Assembly (NCBI GenBank): GCA_019322485.1
Contig: JAHWIK010000032.1
Location: 41,905-105,904 of the forward strand
Source: Candidatus Woesearchaeota archaeon
Lineage (GTDB): Archaea > Nanobdellota > Nanobdellia > Woesearchaeales > JAHWIC01
Reading direction: 5' to 3'
Length of the DNA stretch: 64,000 nt
Positions 51,183-59,949 of the stretch are shown in pieces. Every line of letters begins with the position of its first letter. Position 1 is the stretch's first letter. The notes beneath the pieces were generated by a model. The model saw only the letters and a program-made list of their open reading frames with translations. It was not told where the DNA came from and ran no database searches. The position numbers and the translations under genes are program-made.

Positions 51183-53462
51183 ATGCCTGAAGACAAAAAA
51201 GCATTTTCATACGATATATTGAGGGAAGGGGAAGAGGTTATACTAAAGATAGACTGCGAGAGCTACCCGAAGATTCCAGCATTAGAGGATGACCCTGTAA
51301 TCATGTCAAAGGTTGTTGGGATACTGGCTGAGGTGGGGAATATCACAAAGATTGTCCTTTCCCAAAAAAGGAACTATGAATATGATTACAGCCAGACTGT
51401 TTTGCTGCAGGAGATTGCAAGGGTGTACAAACAGGTTATGAAGAACAAGGATGTATACAGCTATAATGCCCTTGTTTCCAACCCAAAATGCACCAAATGC
51501 CTTGCAGCATGGTATGCTGAGTTAAGGCATATAGTTTCTGATATATTAAAGGCTGACCCGATAGGCGCTTATGTTGAGCTAAAGAGGATTATGCGCAGAG
51601 AAAAATTAAAGGTCGAGAAGGCCGGCGATATAAGATGCAAGAAATGCGAGAACAATTTCATCAATATATTAAATTATATGATCGGGCTGCTTGAAAAGAC
51701 AAGATTAATCACACTAATAAAGGCTGATGTTGTTGGCTATAAGATCGGGGACAGGAGCTTATACACCAGGATATTCACCCCGATGATAAAACCTGATTTT
51801 CTTTTTGCAAAACTTATGGCTTCTTACCCTGTGGAGGGAGAAGAGCTTGACAGCTATAGTGTTGAGGGCACTGAGGTCACTGTTTTTTCCATCCCTGACA
51901 CAATCCTGTATCTTTATCATATGACTCCGCCGGAGTTCAGGCTGTCTGAGGAGCGGTATGAGATACTTGATGCTGCAAGAAAGATAATGGCAGAGCACAA
52001 GCCTAAGAGAAGCGAGTTTATCGACCCTGCAAGAATGAGAGAGGTTTTTTCCAATGTCGGCAGGGACTTGATTGAGGAGCTGATTGAGCATAAAAGACTC
52101 AAGGTATCCCAAAAGGACGTTGACCAGCTTACAGGGATACTGGTGAGGTATACTGTTGGTTTCGGGCTGGTTGAGGTTCTGCTGCAGGATGAAAAAGTGC
52201 AGGACATATCAATAAACCCGCCTATGGGCCAGATTCCAATATTCATTGTGCATCAGGATTTTGGGGACTGCAAGACAAACATAATGCCGACAAGTGGTGA
52301 GGCAGAGTCATGGGCATCAAAGCTAAGGCTTATATCCGGAAGGCCCCTTGATGAGGCAAACCCAATCCTGGACACAGAGATAGAGCTGCCTGGAGCAGCA
52401 GCAAGGGTCTCAACCCTGACACAGCCGTTATCGCCTAATGGACTTGCATATTCTTTCAGGCGCCATAGAGACAGGCCATGGACGCTGCCTTTGTTTATCA
52501 AAAACAGGATGGTAAACCCCCTGGCAGCAGGATTACTCAGCTTCCTGATAGACGGGACAAGGACATTCTTTATCTGCGGAACAAGAGGCTCTGGAAAGAC
52601 CTCTTTCTTAAGTTCATGCATGATTGAGCTGATGAGGAGGTCGAGGGTCATAACAATTGAGGATACCTTAGAGCTGCCATTCAGCTCTTTTAAAAAATTA
52701 GGCTACAATTTCGTACAGATGAAGGTTGCAAGCGCTCTTGCCAAAGAGTCAAGCGAGTACACTGCAACAGAAGGGATAAGAAGCACCTTAAGGCTGGGAG
52801 ATTCCTCTATTTTTGTAGGCGAGGTCAGAAGCAAAGAAGCAGTAGCACTATTTGAAGCTATGCGCGTAGGTGCAGGCTCCAATATGGTTGGAGGAACATT
52901 CCATGCCGACAGCCCATATGGTGTGTTTGACAGGTGCGTGAATGCTATAGGCATCCCCAAAACATCATTTAAGGCACTGGACTGCTGTGTTATTGCCAAC
53001 CCAATAAGGAGTGCTGACGGCATGCATATGTGGAGGCGCGTGCTGCAGATCACAGAAGTCAGAAAGACATGGACCGAAGACCCTATGGTTGAGGGCGGCT
53101 TTGTTGACCTTATGAAATATGAATCAAAAACAGACCAATTAGAACCATCAGGCGACCTGATTAACGGCGAGTCAGAGATAATAAAATCAATTGCCGGCAA
53201 CATAAAGGAATGGGCAGGCAACTGGGATGCTGTCTGGGAAAACATAAACCTGAGGGGTGACTGCAAAAGTGCTCTTGTTGATATAGCTGACAAAGCAAAA
53301 AACCCCGAGTTATTGGAAGCTGAATTTGTCATAAAATGCAACGATGAATTCCACAGGATTGTGGACAGGGTAAGGGAGGAAAGCGGCGGGACAGACCCAA
53401 AACGCATCCTATTTGAATGGAAGGACTGGGTAAAGAAGGCTGCTAAGAAAAAGATTACTTAA
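51183..53462 (+). CDS. Type IV pilus/archaellum-like secretion ATPase
   Basis: A 759-residue secretion ATPase of the FlaI/TadA/GspE type. The N-terminal ~220 residues hold two Cys pairs (NPKCTKCLAAW and DIRCKKCENNF) that could bind zinc, not usual for FlaI. The C-terminal ATPase has Walker A CGTRGSGKTSF (~466), the Asp box ITIEDTLELP, and the Walker B/His-box region IFVGEVRSKEAVALFEAMRVGAGSNMVGGTFHAD. It drives assembly or export together with the polytopic partner encoded next. Start is fixed by the abutting RHH gene. Confidence 0.92.
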   Translation: MPEDKKAFSYDILREGEEVILKIDCESYPKIPALEDDPVIMSKVVGILAEVGNITKIVLSQKRNYEYDYSQTVLLQEIARVYKQVMKNKDVYSYNALVSNPKCTKCLAAWYAELRHIVSDILKADPIGAYVELKRIMRREKLKVEKAGDIRCKKCENNFINILNYMIGLLEKTRLITLIKADVVGYKIGDRSLYTRIFTPMIKPDFLFAKLMASYPVEGEELDSYSVEGTEVTVFSIPDTILYLYHMTPPEFRLSEERYEILDAARKIMAEHKPKRSEFIDPARMREVFSNVGRDLIEELIEHKRLKVSQKDVDQLTGILVRYTVGFGLVEVLLQDEKVQDISINPPMGQIPIFIVHQDFGDCKTNIMPTSGEAESWASKLRLISGRPLDEANPILDTEIELPGAAARVSTLTQPLSPNGLAYSFRRHRDRPWTLPLFIKNRMVNPLAAGLLSFLIDGTRTFFICGTRGSGKTSFLSSCMIELMRRSRVITIEDTLELPFSSFKKLGYNFVQMKVASALAKESSEYTATEGIRSTLRLGDSSIFVGEVRSKEAVALFEAMRVGAGSNMVGGTFHADSPYGVFDRCVNAIGIPKTSFKALDCCVIANPIRSADGMHMWRRVLQITEVRKTWTEDPMVEGGFVDLMKYESKTDQLEPSGDLINGESEIIKSIAGNIKEWAGNWDAVWENINLRGDCKSALVDIADKAKNPELLEAEFVIKCNDEFHRIVDRVREESGGTDPKRILFEWKDWVKKAAKKKIT

Positions 53463-53463
53463 A

Positions 53464-55638
53464 ATGGCTGAAGAAGAGACGGATGATTTAGTTAAGAAGT
53501 ACAGGGATAGGGTAGAACGCGAGCTAGGCGGCGGCGGCGTTAAAAGGGTTGATACGAAGGAGAAGAAGATATATTCCAAAGAATACAGGCAGTTCAGGAA
53601 GGAGTATATACCGAAACATATGAGCAGATATGAAAAATTCTGCAGCATAAGCGAGAAGACATTGAAGTTAAAACCAGACCCAAAAAAGGCTGCTGAAATT
53701 CAGGAAGCAATAGACACCTGCCATCTCAATGTCACCCCAAGCGGGGTTGTGTCTTTTTCCATCCTCGGGCCATTGGTTTTTGCGCTTGTCACATCCATGT
53801 TCTTTTTCATGCTGCTCAAATCAACGTTCTTTGTCATATTCTTCATATTTGCAGGGATTATCATGATAAACCCACTGGGAACTTTGCCTATGTTTATGGC
53901 AAGCGCCTGGAGAATAAAGTCAGGCAGCCAGATGGTGCTCTGCGTTTTTTATATTGTGACCTTCATGAGGCACACCTCAAACCTGGAACTGGGGATAGAG
54001 TTTGCATCAGACCATCTGGGGCCTCCGTTGTCGCTGGACTTAAGGAAGGTCTTGTGGGATGTTGAAACCCAGAAATTTGAATCAATCCAGGAGTCTATTG
54101 AAAGCTATCTCAAGACATGGAAAAAATGGAACCTTGAGTTTATAGAGACATTCCATCTTATAGAGGGCTCTTTGTATGAAAGTGATGAAAAAAGAAGGCT
54201 AAGTCTGCTTGATAAGTCTCTTGACATTATCCTCCAGGAAACCTATGAAAAGATGCTCCATTATGCGCAGGGGCTTAAGAGCCCATTAACAATGCTTAAT
54301 ATGCTCGGGGTAGTGCTCCCGATTCTTGGCCTGGTAATACTCCCTCTTGTAGTCAGTTTTTCGGAGAACGCCAAATGGTACAATATATCCCTGCTTTACA
54401 ATGTCGCACTGCCTGCAGGTGTATTCTATCTTGGAAAAAAGATATTATCCACCAGACCGACAGGCTATGGTGACACAGACATAACAGAGCTTAACCCTGA
54501 GCTTAAAAAATACAAGAATGTGCTGATGAAATTTGGGGGGAAGGAGGTTGCAGTAAATCCTCTTTATCTATGCCTTGGTTTAGGGGCTGTTCTCTTCCTC
54601 ATAGGGATGAGCCCTGTATTGCTGCATGCAGTAGGCTTTCCTGATGTAGGGTGGGGTTATGAAGATGAATATTCTGAATGCGGAAAGCAATTCTGCTTAT
54701 TGGATTACAAGGAGATTGAGATTAAAACTACAGGGGAGAAGATAATAATGGGGCCGTTTGGCTTAGGGGCATCCCTCCTAAGCATTTCAATTACGCTTGC
54801 CTTTGGGATTAGTGCCGGCTTGTATTTCAAGCTAAAGTCGCAGAATGTGATTAAGATACGGGAAAAGTCAAAGGAGCTTGAGAATGAATTTGCATCGGCT
54901 TTATTCCAGCTTGGCAACAGGCTTGGTGACGGATTGCCTGCAGAGATGGCCTTTGGCAATGTTGCAGATGCAATGGAGGGAACTGTTTCAGGGAAGTTCA
55001 TGGAGGTTGTAAGCACAAACATAAAAAACCTAGGTATGGGCGTAGAACAGGCAATATTTGACAGGCAGCGCGGTGCTTTAATCTATTATCCATCCAGCAT
55101 CATTGAGAGCTCAATGAAGGTGCTGACGCAGTCGGTAAAGAAAGGGCCAAAAGTGGCTGCACAGGCATTATTGAATGTTTCCAGGTATATCAAGGAGATA
55201 CACAAGGTTGATGAAAGACTGAAAGACCTCATGGCAGATGTGGTATCATCGATGAATTCGCAGGTTAAATTTCTTACTCCAGCCATATCCGGGATAGTTA
55301 TAGGTATAACCTCTATGATAACCACTATACTTGGCAAGCTAGGCCCGCAGCTAAAAGCCGCAAGCGAGGGAACTGAAGGCACTGGAGGCATGCTTGAGAT
55401 GTTTGGGGCAGGGATTCCAACATTCTATTTCCAGATAGTTGTCGGGCTTTATGTTGTACAGCTTGTTTATATCCTTACTATGATAGCTAACGGGATAGAG
55501 AATGGTTCTGATAAGCTTTATGAGAGCTATGCTCTCGGAGCCAATCTGACAAAGAGCACAATTGTGTTCTGCCTGCTTTCTGCTACTGTAATGTTCATGT
55601 TTAATATGATTGCTGCTTCCATTCTAGAGGCAACTTAA
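53464..55638 (+). CDS. FlaJ/TadC-type pilus platform protein
   Basis: A 724-residue polytopic membrane protein, the expected partner of the ATPase. N-terminal cytosolic stretch (1-~95), two helices (about 100-140), a first T2SSF-like cytosolic domain (LELGIEFASDHLGPPLSLDLRKVLWDV...KRRLSLLDKSLDII), two or more helices, then a second T2SSF-like domain (LENEFASALFQLGNRLGDGLPAEMAFGNV) with a glycine-rich end and C-terminal helices. The duplicated T2SSF domain is normal for archaeal TadC/FlaJ. One nt separates the ATPase stop from its ATG. Confidence 0.9.
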   Translation: MAEEETDDLVKKYRDRVERELGGGGVKRVDTKEKKIYSKEYRQFRKEYIPKHMSRYEKFCSISEKTLKLKPDPKKAAEIQEAIDTCHLNVTPSGVVSFSILGPLVFALVTSMFFFMLLKSTFFVIFFIFAGIIMINPLGTLPMFMASAWRIKSGSQMVLCVFYIVTFMRHTSNLELGIEFASDHLGPPLSLDLRKVLWDVETQKFESIQESIESYLKTWKKWNLEFIETFHLIEGSLYESDEKRRLSLLDKSLDIILQETYEKMLHYAQGLKSPLTMLNMLGVVLPILGLVILPLVVSFSENAKWYNISLLYNVALPAGVFYLGKKILSTRPTGYGDTDITELNPELKKYKNVLMKFGGKEVAVNPLYLCLGLGAVLFLIGMSPVLLHAVGFPDVGWGYEDEYSECGKQFCLLDYKEIEIKTTGEKIIMGPFGLGASLLSISITLAFGISAGLYFKLKSQNVIKIREKSKELENEFASALFQLGNRLGDGLPAEMAFGNVADAMEGTVSGKFMEVVSTNIKNLGMGVEQAIFDRQRGALIYYPSSIIESSMKVLTQSVKKGPKVAAQALLNVSRYIKEIHKVDERLKDLMADVVSSMNSQVKFLTPAISGIVIGITSMITTILGKLGPQLKAASEGTEGTGGMLEMFGAGIPTFYFQIVVGLYVVQLVYILTMIANGIENGSDKLYESYALGANLTKSTIVFCLLSATVMFMFNMIAASILEAT

Positions 55639-55652
55639 GATTTAGAAAAAAA

Positions 55653-55810
55653 TGGTGGGAACGCCGGAATTTGAATCCGGGATTCAAGGAAGTCCACCAA
55701 TGTTGAACTTCTCACCTACGTCTTCAGCGTATTGAGCTGCACAGAGTGCAAGTGCTCTCCTTAGCCGAAGGGTCGGACTCGCCTCCCTTATCAGGCTGAG
55801 CTACGTTCCC
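55653..55810 (-). tRNA. tRNA-Phe(GAA) with three non-canonical introns
   Basis: A 158-nt pre-tRNA on the minus strand including an encoded CCA. Exons: 55810-55792, 55760-55752, 55731-55713 and 55682-55653. Introns: 31 nt in the D-loop (55791-55761), 20 nt between positions 27 and 28 (55751-55732), 30 nt in the variable loop (55712-55683). Each junction fits the bulge-helix-bulge motif: central helices AGCC/GGCT, GAGC/GCTC and TAGG/CTTG with 3-nt bulges TGA/AAG, ACT/AAT, TGA/AAT. Spliced, the result is a perfect cloverleaf: GGGAACG, D-arm GCTC-AGCCTGGGA-GAGC, anticodon arm CTACG-CTGAAGA-CGTAG, variable loop GTGTC, T-arm CCGGA-TTCAAAT-TCCGG. Anticodon GAA gives Phe. The 37/38 site has no intron. 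Confidence 0.88.
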
Positions 55811-55855
55811 ATAACAGCAGTATTCAAGATTAATAATTCATTTATAAAATTTTCC

Positions 55856-56296
55856 TTAGGAGATTGTTACCCAGCCAACTATCTTGGACAGGTCTCCACT
55901 AGAAACACATTCATTGCAGTTATATGTCACCTTTAGTTCTTCTTTGTAGACTCCTTTCTCTACATCACATCCAATCAGCTTTGTGAAGTTGCCTCCAAGC
56001 ACTGTCCCGGATTTCCAGGCACTAAAGCTTTTGCTGCAGTTGCCTATGGTAAGCTTTACATTTGTCAGGTCATTTCCGAAATTATTTTCAAGGACTAAGG
56101 TGATGTTTCCGTCATGGGTAACATCCAGTTTATGGCAGCCAATCCTCGAGTCTATGCTGCAGGAGGGGCCAATCAATGTTCCTTTAGGGAATAAACCAAA
56201 GAATATCAAGGCTCCAAGAGCAACGAAAACAACAAGCACTGCCCAGCCATAGGTCAAAAGAAATTCTATTAATCTGCTCTGGGTTTCTCTGTCCAT
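55856..56296 (-). CDS. Pilin-like or secreted single-TM protein
   Basis: A 146-residue protein with one N-terminal hydrophobic helix (SRLIEFLLTYGWAVLVVFVALGALIFFG, about 8-34), closely following the pattern of archaeal type III signal peptides (EF/EY-x-L-x-YGWA-x-L). The rest carries six or so cysteines and beta-strand pattern (IGCHKLDVTHDGNITLVLENN). It may be a pilin or minor pilin of the neighbouring apparatus, but the cleavage site before the helix is not a clear KG/RG. Confidence 0.7.
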   Translation of the reverse strand: MDRETQSRLIEFLLTYGWAVLVVFVALGALIFFGLFPKGTLIGPSCSIDSRIGCHKLDVTHDGNITLVLENNFGNDLTNVKLTIGNCSKSFSAWKSGTVLGGNFTKLIGCDVEKGVYKEELKVTYNCNECVSSGDLSKIVGWVTIS

Positions 56297-56321
56297 CTTA
56301 CCCCTTTTTATTATGAAAAAA

Positions 56322-56717
56322 TTATTCTATCTTTTCTTCTTCAGTTACAGGCTCTTCAGGCAAGGTTTCTTCTGCTTTTTCCGGAGCTTCTTTTGTCTCT
56401 TCTGGTTTAGTCTCTGGCTTAGCTTCTGCTTCCCCAACTACTTCCAGTTTGCCCATTCTTCCGGTAGTAAGCTGAGGCTCTCCCTGCCACTCACTGACAT
56501 AACCATTGGTTATCTTAATCTTCTGGCCAGCCTTTACCTGGTCAATCTGCTCATTCCATAATGTCAGGGTTACCTCTCCAGATGCGTCTCTTACCTTTGC
56601 GCTTGCAACTCTTCCAGCTTTTCCGAACTTCTGGAATTCTCTTGGCGGTGAAACATCAACTACATCAACAGTAATGTCAACATTCCCCTGCCTTATTTGT
56701 AAGTCTTTTATTTCCAT
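56322..56717 (-). CDS. OB-fold single-stranded nucleic acid binding protein
   Basis: A 131-residue protein with an N-terminal RPA-like OB fold (VDITVDVVDVSPPREFQKFGKAGRVASAKVRDASGEVTLTLWNEQID, then KIKITNGYVSEWQGEPQLTTGR), then a disordered acidic tail of about 35 residues (ETKPEETKEAPEKAEETL). This layout matches Thermoproteota-type SSB. The tail likely recruits partners. Two bases separate it from no neighbour; it is a stand-alone gene. Confidence 0.88.
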   Translation of the reverse strand: MEIKDLQIRQGNVDITVDVVDVSPPREFQKFGKAGRVASAKVRDASGEVTLTLWNEQIDQVKAGQKIKITNGYVSEWQGEPQLTTGRMGKLEVVGEAEAKPETKPEETKEAPEKAEETLPEEPVTEEEKIE

Positions 56718-56759
56718 TTTAAGTAAAAAAATAGTGGAATGTTTATAAAATTTGTGAAA

Positions 56760-58214
56760 TTAAATCAATTTACCGGCTTTTTCAAACTCGATGTCAGAAT
56801 TAATCAGCTTGTTCAGGGTGTCTTTCAAATGGTCAATCTTTACCCTGACCTGTTTTGTTGAGTCTCTGTCTCTGATTGTTACTGCTTTGTCTTTCAGGGT
56901 GTCAAAATCAACTGTAATGCAGTAAGGAACCCCTATCTCATCTGCCCTTGCATAGCGCCTTCCAACGCTTCCTGATGTGTCAAACTGGCACACAAACTTT
57001 TTCTTCAGGTGATTGTAAACCTGCCTTGCCTCTTTGGCTAATTTGTTAACTAATGGGAAAACACCTGCCTTAACAGGAGATAATTTAGGCTCCAGCTTCA
57101 ATACAACATTCCCTCTTTTTTTATCGTCATTATACGCGTTAAACAATACTGCCAGGAAAGCCCTGTCCAGGCCCTGCGAAGGCTCAATAACCCTTGGGAT
57201 TACCTTTTTCCTTGTCTCTTCGTCAAATATCTCCATGCTTTTCTTGCTTTGTTTTTGGTGCTGGTTTAAATCAAACTGGCCTCTGTTGGCATTTCCATGT
57301 ATCTCTTTCCATCCAAATGAGAATTTGTATTCGACATCGAAACAGGCAGAGCTGTAATGAGCTAACTCATCCTTCATGTGCTCTCTTAATCTTAGGTTTT
57401 CCCTGTCAACACCCATATCCAGGAACCACTGATAGGTTTCTTTCAGCCAATAGGCATGCCAGGCACCAAGCATCTTTTTATTGAGCATATCCTTTAATTT
57501 GATTTTCTTTCCTTCTTTTTTGCCTTTCTTCTGGTCTTCTTCGCTTAATAACTGAAGTTCAAATTTCATGTGCTCATCGTCGTCAAGCAGAGAACAGTCT
57601 TTCTGCTCTGGATGTATGAAGAATTCTATCTCCATCTGCTCAAACTCGCGGCATCTGAAAAGAAAATCCCTTGGGGATATCTCATTCCTGAAAGCACGCC
57701 CGACCTGCGCTACGCCAAACGGAAGCTTTACCCTTGATGTGTCATGCACAAGTTTAAAATTAGTGAATATCAGCTGAGCAGTCTCTGGCCTCAGGTAAGC
57801 AACATTGCCCTCGACAGGCCCAACATTGGTCTTGAACATTAAATTAACGTCACCTATTATCTGGTATTCGCCGCCGCATTCGCATTTTGCTTTCTCTAAT
57901 TCATTCTTATCTACCTTATTCGGCTTTTTGCAGCTGGTGCACTTAACATAAACATCACTAAAATTATCAACATGGCCGGATGCTTTCCAGACCATAGGAT
58001 TGGATATTGTTGTGCCGTCGATTCCAACTACATCATCGCGGCTTTGAACAAATTTACTCCACCAGGAATCCCTGATGTTGTTTTTCAGCTCTACACCCAG
58101 GGGGCCATAGTCCCAGAAACCAGCCATCCCGCCGTAGACCTCACTATTAGGATAAACAAACCCCTTTTTCTTGCAGAATGTTGCCATTTCATCTATGGTT
58201 ATTTTTGTTGGCAT
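56760..58214 (-). CDS. glyS: Glycyl-tRNA synthetase, archaeal/eukaryotic type
   Basis: A 484-residue class II synthetase charging tRNA-Gly. Motif 1 lies in WDYGPLGVELKNNIRDSWW, motif 2 in FRNEISPRDFLFRCREFEQMEIEFF, motif 3 in VIEPSQGLDRAFLAVLF. A zinc-like pair CTSCKKPNK and CECGGEY, and a C-terminal anticodon domain (VFPLVNKLAKEARQVYNHLKKKF...VGRRYARADEIGVPYCITVD) follow. It is the alpha2 type of archaea and eukaryotes but shorter than the usual ~560-600 residues, missing part of the insert between motifs 2 and 3. Confidence 0.95.
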   Translation of the reverse strand: MPTKITIDEMATFCKKKGFVYPNSEVYGGMAGFWDYGPLGVELKNNIRDSWWSKFVQSRDDVVGIDGTTISNPMVWKASGHVDNFSDVYVKCTSCKKPNKVDKNELEKAKCECGGEYQIIGDVNLMFKTNVGPVEGNVAYLRPETAQLIFTNFKLVHDTSRVKLPFGVAQVGRAFRNEISPRDFLFRCREFEQMEIEFFIHPEQKDCSLLDDDEHMKFELQLLSEEDQKKGKKEGKKIKLKDMLNKKMLGAWHAYWLKETYQWFLDMGVDRENLRLREHMKDELAHYSSACFDVEYKFSFGWKEIHGNANRGQFDLNQHQKQSKKSMEIFDEETRKKVIPRVIEPSQGLDRAFLAVLFNAYNDDKKRGNVVLKLEPKLSPVKAGVFPLVNKLAKEARQVYNHLKKKFVCQFDTSGSVGRRYARADEIGVPYCITVDFDTLKDKAVTIRDRDSTKQVRVKIDHLKDTLNKLINSDIEFEKAGKLI

Positions 58215-58254
58215 TTTAATTAGAAATTTATTTCATCATTTATAAATTTATTTC

Positions 58255-59460
58255 TTATTTATTCAGCCAGGCAATCTCGTCTTTATCCAAGTCCAGCTGT
58301 TCTATCAACTGTTTTGACATTTCCTTGTTTTTCCTGAAGATTACCTTGAAATATTCAAAGTCCTTGATGGCATTCTTTGTTGATGTCTGGGTTGCTCCTG
58401 CTATCTTTGCTGCAATTGCCTTCTTTTTCATTGACTTCTGCTTAGCCCACCACATCTTCAGAATCCTTCCAGTTGGCTTGTATTTGACAAATTCCTTGTA
58501 TTTCTCGTCTTTTGAGACTGCAACTCCTGCTGAAAGCAATGCGCTCTCATAGACCATAAATCTCCAGTGCTGCCATCTCCTTATCCTTCCCCTAAAAACA
58601 TCTGCCTTGCTCAGCTTGTCATAAGCTCTTGCCAGGTCCGCTGGTTTCTTGTATTCATACGGAAGGTTTTCATCAACCCACAGAAAGCATTTGTCTAAAT
58701 CTTCCTCAACATTGTCAAAGGCTGTTATTGCTATTTTTGGGTCTGTTGACTTGAATATCTTGACTAAGGCATTAAGGATTGAATCCAGCTTATTTCTTTC
58801 ACCAAGCTCGTCTAAGGTTTCCTTTATCAGTTCTTTTTTGTCCTGAGTGAGGGTTTGTAAATCATTTGTTGCTGCCCTTAGGTCTCCTGCATTGCGCCTT
58901 GCTAATGATTTTAAGGTTGATTCGTCGTACTTGATTTTTTCATCCTTGCATATTCTTCTCAAAACCTCAGCAGCATCATTCGGCTCTACTGGCTTGAACT
59001 CTATCAGGGTTGATTTGCTTCTTACAGAGCTGAATTTAGAGTCAAAAGGGTTTGTTGCTGTCAGAACCATTGGAAAGGCTGATTTCTGCATTAGTTTTGC
59101 GATTGCCTGTATTCCTCCACGGTCCTTGTTTCCAGCCAAGCCGTCGATTTCATCAACAAGGATTACCTTTCCTTTTGAGAAAAGGCTTTGCTGCATTGCA
59201 GCTGCTCCGACTTTAAGGTTTATCTGCCCAGCAGTCCTGAAATCAGATGCATTTACCTCTAAAACCTCCAGGTTTAGCTCATTTGCAATTGCATAAATAC
59301 TGCATGTCTTCCCGACACCAGACGGGCCGTAAACTAATACTGCGCGTTTCTTCTGTTTCTTAAAGTTAAGGAAGAACTCCTTAAGCTGGACAACAGCAGA
59401 AGCCTGCCCAAGAACCTCTTTTGATGTGTTTGGCTGGTATTTCTTTATGAATGACTGCAT
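58255..59460 (-). CDS. rfcL: Replication factor C large subunit
   Basis: RFC-L loads the PCNA clamp at primer ends. The 401-residue protein has AAA+ RFC boxes: KYQPNTSKEVLGQ, Walker A GPSGVGKT, VLEVNASDFRTAGQI, Walker B KVILVDEIDGL, TATNPFDSKFSSVRSKS and AEVLRRICKDEKIKYDE, plus the helical collar domain. The C-terminal end lacks an obvious PIP-box, and the protein is shorter than typical RFC-L (450-480). Confidence 0.94.
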   Translation of the reverse strand: MQSFIKKYQPNTSKEVLGQASAVVQLKEFFLNFKKQKKRAVLVYGPSGVGKTCSIYAIANELNLEVLEVNASDFRTAGQINLKVGAAAMQQSLFSKGKVILVDEIDGLAGNKDRGGIQAIAKLMQKSAFPMVLTATNPFDSKFSSVRSKSTLIEFKPVEPNDAAEVLRRICKDEKIKYDESTLKSLARRNAGDLRAATNDLQTLTQDKKELIKETLDELGERNKLDSILNALVKIFKSTDPKIAITAFDNVEEDLDKCFLWVDENLPYEYKKPADLARAYDKLSKADVFRGRIRRWQHWRFMVYESALLSAGVAVSKDEKYKEFVKYKPTGRILKMWWAKQKSMKKKAIAAKIAGATQTSTKNAIKDFEYFKVIFRKNKEMSKQLIEQLDLDKDEIAWLNK

Positions 59461-59498
59461 GAGAAAAAGGATAATTTTAGGATTTTTATAGGTTGTTG

Positions 59499-59876
59499 TT
59501 ATTTTGAACGTTTTTTCCTGCCCAAGAAATAACCTGCACCGATAATTATTACCAGCAGGGTAAGCACTGAATAAAAGATAACAGCTCCTCTCTTAGAAGG
59601 ACTATGCATTGGGAAGGCGCTGACTGCTACGTCATATCCTGGCTGTAAAACGTATTCCTTTTCGCATCTTGTTTCACAAACCCCAAAATTACCCTTATCA
59701 CAGCAAATCTCGCCTGCATTGCAGTCTGTATTAGAGGTGCAAAGTTCCCTGCATGCTCCAGCTTCGCAGTGCATTGACTGGATAAAGTGGCCTGTAATAG
59801 AGCCGCTTAAGAAATATATCAAGATCATCAAGGCAAGGACAAAGGTGACTGTAAATATTATATCCTGTTTGTGCAT
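59499..59876 (-). CDS. Small membrane protein with Cys-rich loop
   Basis: A 125-residue protein with an N-terminal membrane segment (about 7-29), a Cys-rich middle (HCEAGACRELCTSNTDCNAGEICCDKGNFGVCETRCE, ten cysteines) and a second membrane helix (about 100-118) before GRKKRSK. Topology would place the cysteines outside the cell. The spacing C-x4-C-x3-ICC resembles metallothionein-like and defensin-like loops, but no family is recognised. Confidence 0.65.
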   Translation of the reverse strand: MHKQDIIFTVTFVLALMILIYFLSGSITGHFIQSMHCEAGACRELCTSNTDCNAGEICCDKGNFGVCETRCEKEYVLQPGYDVAVSAFPMHSPSKRGAVIFYSVLTLLVIIIGAGYFLGRKKRSK

Positions 59877-59919
59877 ATTGGATTATTGAAGGGTGCTGTA
59901 TATAAATTTTTCCACAATC

Positions 59920-59928
59920 TTTAAATAA
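59920..59928 (+). promoter_or_regulatory. TATA box of valS
   Basis: TTTAAATAA lies 22 nt upstream of the valS ATG at 59950, giving a leaderless transcript. Confidence 0.55.
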
Positions 59929-59949
59929 ATGCCAATTTCTTGCTAGTCT

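Noticed and set aside
55780..55800. CTGATAA in the tRNA at 55653-55810 read as an Ile(GAT) anticodon loop
   Set aside because: The flanking bases cannot form an anticodon stem; removing the three introns gives a clean Phe(GAA) cloverleaf in which this stretch is D-loop and intron.
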